NCBI GenBank assembly: GCA_031276615.1 | Contig: JAISND010000198.1 | Location: forward strand, 1 to 5,031 | Length of the DNA: 5,031 bases | Direction of reading: 5' to 3' | Source: Treponema sp. | GTDB taxonomy: Bacteria; Spirochaetota; Spirochaetia; Treponematales; Breznakiellaceae | Shown: positions 1-5,031 of the stretch, piece after piece | Layout of the letters: every line of letters starts with the position of its first letter | Position numbering within the stretch: the first letter of the stretch is position 1 | Program-made: the position numbers and the translations under genes | Notes under the pieces: generated by a model | What the model was told of the DNA's origin: nothing | Databases searched by the model: none | What the model saw: only the letters and a program-made list of their open reading frames with translations

Positions 1-35
1 AGTCGGTGTTGTTGTAATGGCAAGGGGCGGACCAA

Positions 36-88
36 TGCCGTTGCGGGACAACCCTCACTCAACGGCAAACACCGCAATGCCGTGTTTG
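36..88. repeat. Overlapping short inverted repeats at the 3' end of the operon
   Basis: TGCCGTT (36-42) and AACGGCA (61-67) form a perfect 7-base inverted repeat with an 18-base loop that contains the stop codon (55-57). CAAACAC (66-72) and GTGTTTG (82-88) form a second perfect 7-base inverted repeat with a 9-base loop inside the last codons. A 9-base direct copy CAATGCCGT occurs at 33-41 and 75-83. On the minus strand no T-tract follows either stem, so this is not a standard intrinsic terminator. It could be an RNA-stabilising or Rho-related 3' structure, or chance. Positions 1-54 hold no gene I can support. Confidence 0.35.
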
Positions 89-1941
89 TTTAGCGCCGCA
101 ATGAACTTTTTCCGGTTTCCCTTGGGGACTATGAGCAGCCCCCCTTCGGCCCGGTAAACAAGGGACCGGAATTCCGCATCCCGGAGCAGTTCTTCCGTGA
201 TATGCTGATCAGAGGGAAGGCGGTACAGCAGCATGTCATCCGGAGTCTCGTCAAACAGCCCCGAACGGCTTATAACCTTTTCAAAAAGCGCGGACCAGTG
301 GGGAGCGGGATCGGGGTCGATGAGTTTCTTGAATTTGTATACCCGCTCCTCAATTTGACTCTTTGCGGCGCACCCGGCAATAAATGAATCAGGGCTTATC
401 CGCCAGCGATCCGGACCGAGCCTGCGGCCTATCTTGTCCAGATATACGGAGCGTTCCAGGGAGTTTCCCTGCACGGTCACCAGGAGCAGTTCTCTGTCCG
501 CGATTGCCTGGTATTCCGACCTGGGACGGGCCGGGCGTTTTTCCGTCAGGCCCAGGCACCACTTGCCCAGCTCCGTAACCTTAAAAGTTTTAAGGGAATC
601 GTAGGGCGAAATGGGACGTTTTTTTTCGCCCTGAACCCGCGGGAGAGGCGGCATGTGCTGGGTTATTTCAAGAATCCCCAGGGCGGCAAAGAGATAACAG
701 TACGCTTTAAACAGGGGCGCAATCAAAAGCGGGCACAGCATAATGCCCTGGGGGGAAAATTCGCTGTAATAGTTGTCGGCATAGACCAGGCCGTCCATGA
801 TCAGCGAGTCGGCTTTGTATCGTATGTGTCTGCTAATGCCATCGGGAAAAAAAGTAAAATCCTGCCTGGAGCGGTAAATAAATGACGCGACTTTGTCGGC
901 GTCAAAAGTCTTGCCGGCCCCCGCGCAGTCCATAAGGATAGACCGGAATATTCCCCGGGAAGAAGGCAGATCCCCTCCGTGCCTGAGGGAATAATCGGAT
1001 CCCTTTGACATATGATCAAAGAGCAGGTTGTACTCAAGGGTGTGCCGGTCGGGAGGATTGACATATCCCTTGTGCCGGGATTTCTCGCCGAAGAAATCCT
1101 CCACCAGACTTTTTACTTCAGAATACCCATCCTCCGGGCGGGCAATTACATAGTTCTTCATGGACAGGATAAACCGGGCGCTTAGATCGGCGCTGTCGGG
1201 GAGCAGATCCGAAGCCTTAATTTCCTTGCCGGGAATATCGAAGGGCTTAAAACCGGAGGAAGATCGCAGTTCGTCCGCCTCTTTTTTCTTAAACCCCCGA
1301 ATGCGCCGGTAGGGCGAATCTTCCGGTTTCATGCGGTTGAATAGCTCCGTCAGGGCTTCGTAGAGCAGGGGAAGGGAATCGGCAATGCCCGCGCTATTGT
1401 CCCAGGGAGGGGCGTCGCCGGGGCCGGCGGCGCAGCTTTCAAGGGCAAAATCCGGCGGCGGAACCAGCCATTCCAAAAGCATATTCCGTATACAGCGGGG
1501 AAGGATAGTGCAAGCCTGTCCGTACTGGAAATAGACATCAAGAAAGGCCAGGCCCAATTCGTCATGGAAAACCCACTCCTCTTTCCAGCTACGGATGGAA
1601 ACAGCGGCAACCAGGGACACGCCGAATTCGGCCTCCAGTTTTTTTACCGGGACCAAATTGTCAAAGGCAAGCCGGCACAACAGGTTTTGTGTTAAAAGGG
1701 GAAACCCAAAGAACCATTTCCGGAACGCGTTTTCATTCTCAAAAGCCATTGCCGCCGCCAGCGCCGAAACCAGTTCGTGCTTTTTTGTTCCCGCAATTTT
1801 TTCTTCCGAAAAAACAGGATAGTATTTTTTCAGCGCATCCATGGCAAACCGGCTAAGGTATTCGGAATAGTTCTTTGCCCGTTGTTTTTTTGTGGGGAGA
1901 TTCGGAAGCGTCATGGTTTTAATTTCCATGGCCCCTTTCAT
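55..1941 (-). CDS. Uncharacterised protein, SNF2-operon partner, XPB/Ssl2 helicase-associated-like layout
   Basis: An intact 628-residue protein that I cannot name with certainty. Seen: residues 25-115 are helical and leucine-rich (SKxELVSALAAAM-like, then LLTQNLLCRLAF and EAEFGVS), resembling repeated winged-helix units. Residues 165-185 form a Pro/Gly/Ala linker. Residues 205-245 are basic. Residues 372-465 look like another winged-helix region, ending in SPYDSLKTFKVTELGKW. Residues 485-628 have strand-helix periodicity and end in GGLLIVPKGNRKKFIAALNK followed by HGIAVFAVE. Known: LTxLGxW elements and a terminal 'LLR-dpel-LV-xxgallVp-aLxxxG' pattern occur in XPB/Ssl2-like helicase-associated proteins. 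Inferred: a DNA- or helicase-binding partner of the SNF2 ATPase. No signal peptide or membrane segment is evident, so it is probably cytoplasmic. GAGAGKT-like residues 341-345 are not a real P-loop. The start is the ATG in the 4-base ATGA overlap with the SNF2 stop, served by a GAGGGG ribosome binding site; ATG at 1929 is a less well placed alternative. CDS confidence is high, function low. Confidence 0.92.
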   Translation of the reverse strand: MKGAMEIKTMTLPNLPTKKQRAKNYSEYLSRFAMDALKKYYPVFSEEKIAGTKKHELVSALAAAMAFENENAFRKWFFGFPLLTQNLLCRLAFDNLVPVKKLEAEFGVSLVAAVSIRSWKEEWVFHDELGLAFLDVYFQYGQACTILPRCIRNMLLEWLVPPPDFALESCAAGPGDAPPWDNSAGIADSLPLLYEALTELFNRMKPEDSPYRRIRGFKKKEADELRSSSGFKPFDIPGKEIKASDLLPDSADLSARFILSMKNYVIARPEDGYSEVKSLVEDFFGEKSRHKGYVNPPDRHTLEYNLLFDHMSKGSDYSLRHGGDLPSSRGIFRSILMDCAGAGKTFDADKVASFIYRSRQDFTFFPDGISRHIRYKADSLIMDGLVYADNYYSEFSPQGIMLCPLLIAPLFKAYCYLFAALGILEITQHMPPLPRVQGEKKRPISPYDSLKTFKVTELGKWCLGLTEKRPARPRSEYQAIADRELLLVTVQGNSLERSVYLDKIGRRLGPDRWRISPDSFIAGCAAKSQIEERVYKFKKLIDPDPAPHWSALFEKVISRSGLFDETPDDMLLYRLPSDQHITEELLRDAEFRSLVYRAEGGLLIVPKGNRKKFIAALNKHGIAVFAVE

Positions 1942-4763
1942 TGCCCGCCCCTCACAAGGTAGCTCACGTCTTCCGGGGAAAGGGACTTGATGGAGCCCGC
2001 TTCATCCGAAAGCAGCGCCATCGCCAAATCGGTTTTCCGTTTCTGCAGCTCCACAATGCGCTCCTCGATAGTGTCCCTGGCGATAAGGCGGAAACAGAAA
2101 ACCGGATTCGCCTGCCCCATGCGGTGGCTCCGGTCTATGGCCTGGGATTCCGCGGCGCTGTTCCACCAGGGATCCAGGATAAAGATATAGTCCGCGGCGG
2201 TAAGGTTAAGCCCGATTCCCCCGGTTTTCAGCGTCATGACAAAGGCTTTGATTCCGCTGTCGGTCTGGAAGCGCCGCACCAGGGACTGCCGGTCCACGGT
2301 GGCCCCGGTCATGGTGAGGTTGGGGATCCCCGTGTTGGCAAGATCCTGGCTGACCAGATCCACCCCGGCAAGAAAATTTGTAAAGACCAGGCATTTGTGG
2401 CCGTTTCCGGCGATCTCCGCGATCCGGTCCATCAGGTAGAGTCGCTTTGCCGAAGGGCCGCCGTATTCGCCCTCCGCTTCGGGCACACTGGCAAGGCGCC
2501 GCAGTTCCGTAAGGGCCTTGAAAATAATGATGGAAGACTTCGCCATTTCGCCCTTGGCAATGATGCTGTCGATAAGCTCCTTGTATTCCTGCCGCCTCCG
2601 GTGGTAGATGGCAAGGTGGGGCTCCTCAAGGGCGATAAACGCGGTTTCCTCGGTTTTATCCGGCAGTTCCCTGAGCACCTCCCGCTTGAGCCGCCTGAGC
2701 ATGAAGGGATAAATCCGCAGTTTGAGGTCCCTGAGCGCCTCCTCGTCGCCGTCCTCCTGGATGGGCCGCTGGTAGCGCCGGACAAAGTTTTTTTCGGAGC
2801 CGAAAAAGCCGGGGTTAAGAAAGCGGAACAGGCTGTACAGCTCCCCCAGGTTGTTTTCCACCGGCGTGCCACTCAAGGCAAGGCGCCGTTCAGCCCTGAG
2901 GGAAAGCGCCGCCGCGGCGGTTTGGGAACCGAGGTTTTTGATGTTCTGGGATTCATCAAGGATGACATAGAAAAATTCAATGCCCTGAAAATCCTCCACA
3001 TCCCGCCGTAAGGTGGCATAGGTGCTGAGAATAATTCTAAACCCTGTGTCATGGGCGGCAATATCCGCCGCGTTCCGGTCAAGGCCGTAATACACCAGGC
3101 GGGGAAGCTCCGGCGCGAAACGATCAAGCTCCGCGGCCCAGTTGTACACCAGCGACTTGGGGCAGAGGATAAGGCAGGGGCCGCTTCCGCCCTTTTTTTT
3201 CAGGGCCCGCAGCAACGCTATCACCTGGATGGTTTTCCCCAGGCCCATTTCGTCGGCGAGGCAGGCCCCCATGCGGTGTTCGCCCAGGTAATCGAGCCAG
3301 CGCACCCCGTATTCCTGATAGGGCCGGAGTTCCCCCTCCGCAAGCGGCCAGGATCCTTCCCGCCCGGCAATGGTATTGTAATTGCTGAAAAAGGGCCGGG
3401 CGTCTTCCCAGACCTGCCCTTCAACCTGAATAAGATCCTCCTGGAGCAGCAGGGGAATATCAAAATAGGAAAGCTCTATTTCGTCTTCCCCCTTGATGGT
3501 GGAGATCAGCCGTTCCAGGCGGTCCATGACGCGTTTGTCGGGAAAGGATCGGCTCCCGTCGGCCAGGGTGATGCAGGAAGACTTCCGGTACTCCGCCATG
3601 AACCGGGCGAAGGAGTAGGTTTCCCCCTCGATTTCCACCTCCGCGTTCCCCGCAAAATAATCGATGCCCGCCCCCATGCCTGTAGCGCGGTTTGCGGAAA
3701 GTTTAACCCTGGGCTTTGAAAATTTAAGCTTGTACCCTGACAGTACTTCTGTTTCAAGCAGCGCAAAACGCTGCGAAAGGGCAAGGATGTTTTCGCCGAT
3801 AAAGGCCCGGGCAAATTCCGGCTCGATAATAAAGCGGCCGTTTTCTTCGTAAAAAGCATCGCTGCGGGCAGCGCGGCGGCCCTTGCCCTGGCCTTTGGTC
3901 AGCATCTGCCTGAACTCGTCTTCCGGCGATTCCGGAAAAACAACCTCCGCGATGCCGATGGTTTTATCGGTTTCGTCCATTTCCGCCACGGTCACGATTT
4001 CCTCGTTCTCCAGAAAAAGGGGCGGAAAGCCCCGGAGAAAACTTATGGGCCGTATGTGGAGATACCCGTATTTGTCGATCTCCACAAAGAGCAGTCCCGG
4101 CAGCGCGAGGGCGGGCCGGGCCGGCTTAACCGACCAGCCTTCGTAGATCAGATCCGGACTGGAGAACCCCGAAACGATGAGGGAAATAAACGCGGGCAAC
4201 TCTTTTTTCGCGACCCGCGCGTAGACCCGGCCGGTTTCCGCCCAACGCAGCCCAAGATCCTCCACCGGGTAGATCCGGCTGCCGTAGACCACGATGCCCG
4301 GAGAAACCGCGTAAAAATACCCCGGCCCTTCCGGCGCGTCCCCGTCCTTCCTGAGCGCCGGCTTCTGCCCCTCGGCGATAATCGTCCCGTTTTCGTCCCG
4401 CAGGACAATGGAGACCTCGGCCGCGTCGTCGGCAATATCCCTGACAAGGAGGGCGCAGTGAAAATCCCCCTCGGCGCGGCGGTAGCTTGTCCCGTTGGGA
4501 TCCCGCAGCATATCGGCGTCAAGCGCCCGCCGGATGATCGTTTCCCCGGGGTTGACCAGGGTGTATTCATCTTCCCCGGCGTCAAAGTCGATGATCCGCG
4601 AGACGGCGTATTCCCTTTTAAGGGCGATAAATTCCCGAAGCAATTCCCGTTTTAGCCCGGTATAACGCCTAAAATCCGGCAACTGCCGCATGCCCCGGCT
4701 CCGGAGCCGCAAAAAAGTCCGCGCCCCCTCCCTGCCCAGAACGAAACTAAAATCCTCCGACAT
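1938..4763 (-). CDS. SNF2-family DNA-dependent ATPase/helicase-like protein
   Basis: A double-stranded-DNA translocase of superfamily 2 that uses ATP hydrolysis to move along DNA and displace or remodel bound proteins; cytoplasmic/nucleoid. It has 941 residues from ATG 4763. Motifs seen: Q-like LRPYQ (479-483); Walker A DEMGLGKT (504-511, catalytic K510); Ia LILCPKSLVYNW; Walker B variant DESQ (603-606); III SGTPVENN (from S631); IV KCLVFTNF (from K790); V LKTGGIGLNLTAADY then LDPWWN (845-868); VI QAIDRSHRMGQ (874-884, R878 and R881). Both RecA-like lobes are complete. The 478-residue N-terminal region has a basic linker (about 288-302) and, near 391-408, an EYRKSSCITLADGSRSF stretch recalling the bacterial SNF2-associated domain. 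I see no SWIM zinc finger. An in-frame TTG at 4799 would give 953 residues, but it coincides with a probable -35 box; ATG 4763 lies six bases after a -10 box. Neither start has a Shine-Dalgarno. It is the first gene of a two-gene operon; the exact target is unknown. Confidence 0.96.
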   Translation of the reverse strand: MSEDFSFVLGREGARTFLRLRSRGMRQLPDFRRYTGLKRELLREFIALKREYAVSRIIDFDAGEDEYTLVNPGETIIRRALDADMLRDPNGTSYRRAEGDFHCALLVRDIADDAAEVSIVLRDENGTIIAEGQKPALRKDGDAPEGPGYFYAVSPGIVVYGSRIYPVEDLGLRWAETGRVYARVAKKELPAFISLIVSGFSSPDLIYEGWSVKPARPALALPGLLFVEIDKYGYLHIRPISFLRGFPPLFLENEEIVTVAEMDETDKTIGIAEVVFPESPEDEFRQMLTKGQGKGRRAARSDAFYEENGRFIIEPEFARAFIGENILALSQRFALLETEVLSGYKLKFSKPRVKLSANRATGMGAGIDYFAGNAEVEIEGETYSFARFMAEYRKSSCITLADGSRSFPDKRVMDRLERLISTIKGEDEIELSYFDIPLLLQEDLIQVEGQVWEDARPFFSNYNTIAGREGSWPLAEGELRPYQEYGVRWLDYLGEHRMGACLADEMGLGKTIQVIALLRALKKKGGSGPCLILCPKSLVYNWAAELDRFAPELPRLVYYGLDRNAADIAAHDTGFRIILSTYATLRRDVEDFQGIEFFYVILDESQNIKNLGSQTAAAALSLRAERRLALSGTPVENNLGELYSLFRFLNPGFFGSEKNFVRRYQRPIQEDGDEEALRDLKLRIYPFMLRRLKREVLRELPDKTEETAFIALEEPHLAIYHRRRQEYKELIDSIIAKGEMAKSSIIIFKALTELRRLASVPEAEGEYGGPSAKRLYLMDRIAEIAGNGHKCLVFTNFLAGVDLVSQDLANTGIPNLTMTGATVDRQSLVRRFQTDSGIKAFVMTLKTGGIGLNLTAADYIFILDPWWNSAAESQAIDRSHRMGQANPVFCFRLIARDTIEERIVELQKRKTDLAMALLSDEAGSIKSLSPEDVSYLVRGGQ
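1948..1953 (-). promoter_or_regulatory. Ribosome binding site GAGGGG of the second operon gene
   Basis: Read on the minus strand, GAGGGG sits six bases (CGGGCA) upstream of the ATG at 1941, inside the last codons of the SNF2 gene. It supports that ATG over the in-frame ATG at 1929. Together with the ATGA stop/start overlap it points to translational coupling. It contrasts with the two outer genes, which have no such site. Confidence 0.65.
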
Positions 4764-4769
4764 AGAAAG

Positions 4770-4799
4770 ACTATAGATGAGGGCGCGGGGATGCCGCAA
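4770..4799 (-). promoter_or_regulatory. Predicted sigma70-type promoter of the SNF2 operon (leaderless)
   Basis: On the minus strand the -10 hexamer TATAGT (4775-4770, 5 of 6 to TATAAT) lies 18 bases downstream of a weak -35 TTGCGG (4799-4794, TTG conserved). Six bases (CTTTCT) separate the -10 from the ATG at 4763, which puts the expected transcription start on or next to the A of the ATG. No Shine-Dalgarno precedes the ATG. Both support a leaderless transcript, and show that TTG 4799 is better read as promoter than as a start codon. Inference from sequence only. Confidence 0.6.
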
Positions 4800-4817
4800 G
4801 GGGGGCGCTTCGGGCGG

Positions 4818-4846
4818 TTCCCTCGCTGCGAAAAGGCGAGTATACT
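4818..4846 (+). promoter_or_regulatory. Predicted sigma70-type promoter of the NeuB-like gene (leaderless)
   Basis: TATACT at 4841-4846 matches TATAAT at 5 of 6 positions and ends six bases (AGGCGC) before the ATG at 4853. The best-placed -35 is the poor TTCCCT at 4818-4823 with a 17-base spacer. The predicted transcription start falls at about the ATG. The AGG at 4847-4849 is too close to the ATG to act as a normal ribosome binding site. A short inverted repeat, CTCGC (4822-4826) and GCGAG (4836-4840), sits in the spacer and could be a regulator site, but may be chance. Confidence 0.6.
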
Positions 4847-4852
4847 AGGCGC

Positions 4853-5031
4853 ATGGCGGGCAAACCCTTTGTGATAGGCGGTTCCGGCGGCAGCCACGAC
4901 TGCGGCAATGTGCTGATCATCGCCGAGCTGGGCACTTCCCACGGGGGCTCCGCGGCCAAGGCCAGGGAGCTCGTCGACGCGGCCGCGGCTTCCGGCGCGG
5001 ACTGCGTCAAATTCCAGATAGTCTACGCCGA
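4853..5031 (+). CDS. NeuB/SpsE-type N-acetylneuraminate synthase family protein, N-terminal part only
   Basis: The first 59 codons of a gene that runs off the window. After an unusual glycine-rich leader of about 19 residues come LIIAELGTSHGG (21-32), a helix KARELVDAAAASGAD, and then CVKFQ (51-55). This is the beta1-helix-beta2 start of the NeuB TIM barrel, in which E25, H30, K53 and Q55 match family-typical positions (usual form: IAEIGxNHxG...AGADxVKFQ). Family members condense phosphoenolpyruvate with an N-acetylated amino sugar to make a sialic-acid-like nonulosonate for surface glycans or flagellin decoration; the sugar substrate cannot be told from this fragment. The usual Asn of NHxG is Ser here. 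The start ATG lies six bases after a TATACT -10 box, with no Shine-Dalgarno, so a leaderless message is likely. The gene is divergent from the SNF2 operon and probably functionally unrelated to it. The C-terminal SAF domain, if present, is outside the window. Confidence 0.9.
   Translation, partial: MAGKPFVIGGSGGSHDCGNVLIIAELGTSHGGSAAKARELVDAAAASGADCVKFQIVYA

Noticed and set aside
1..58. A third operon gene starting at GTG 58 on the minus strand, in a 4-base GTGA overlap with the partner gene stop
   Set aside because: The frame is open to the window edge but only 19 codons are visible, there is no Shine-Dalgarno, and the peptide is unrecognisable. It would need the sequence beyond the edge.
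2..160. Plus-strand open frame at the left edge as the end of a convergent gene
   Set aside because: It would overlap the partner protein's coding region by about 100 bases antisense, and the translation shows no family signature.
905..925. GAGKT (residues 341-345 of the partner protein) as a Walker A motif
   Set aside because: The first Gly of GxxxxGKT is missing (Asp338 there), no beta strand precedes it in P-loop fashion, and no Walker B is evident.
1069..1092. Possible Shine-Dalgarno or regulatory signals inside the partner gene
   Set aside because: Purine runs here are ordinary codons on the coding strand; no start codon with suitable spacing and no separate gene follows.
1941..3011. 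356-codon open frame on the plus strand antisense to the SNF2 gene (with further long frames at 3051-3719 and 4056-4655 in the same phase)
   Set aside because: It is the codon-aligned antisense of a clearly real gene. GC-rich genes that avoid TTA, CTA and TCA leave this frame open. The translation has no recognisable motif and no start signal.
55..4763. Anti-phage defence operon (SNF2 proteins occur in DISARM, for example)
   Set aside because: No methylase, nuclease or DUF1998-type partner is seen, no mobile-element signs are present, and the divergent neighbour is a glycan-biosynthesis gene. Only wider context could revive this.

Overview
The window holds three protein-coding genes around one divergent promoter region. 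It is GC-rich bacterial DNA, coding almost throughout. The partial gene at the right edge begins like the NeuB/SpsE sialic-acid-synthase family, with a sequence style I associate with treponemes (termite-gut type Treponema would fit). That taxonomic guess is weak and rests on recall of one partial protein.

Layout. Positions 1-54 lie downstream of the leftward operon and hold only short inverted repeats. Positions 55-1941 (minus) encode a 628-residue protein of uncertain function. Its layout resembles the helicase-associated XPB/Ssl2-like proteins: leucine-rich helical segments, a winged-helix-like LTxLGxW element and an alpha/beta C-terminal module. It has no motor of its own. Positions 1938-4763 (minus) encode an intact SNF2-family ATPase (941 residues from the preferred ATG) with all helicase motifs and a long N-terminal region of about 478 residues. 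The two genes overlap by four bases (ATGA), so they are very probably co-transcribed and translationally coupled, and the products may act together on DNA or on DNA-bound complexes. Positions 4764-4852 are a short divergent intergenic region. From 4853 to the edge, on the plus strand, runs the first 59 codons of a NeuB-type synthase.

Regulation. Both divergent genes have a good -10 hexamer (TATAGT on minus, TATACT on plus) ending exactly six bases before the ATG, and neither has a Shine-Dalgarno sequence. Both transcripts are therefore predicted to be leaderless. This also argues that the upstream in-frame TTG at 4799 is the -35 element and not the start codon of the SNF2 gene. The internal cistron, by contrast, has a clear GAGGGG ribosome binding site.

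The most interesting points are the SNF2 plus motorless-partner pair as a possible two-component machine, and the paired leaderless promoters. No RNA genes, CRISPR arrays or insertion sequences were seen.
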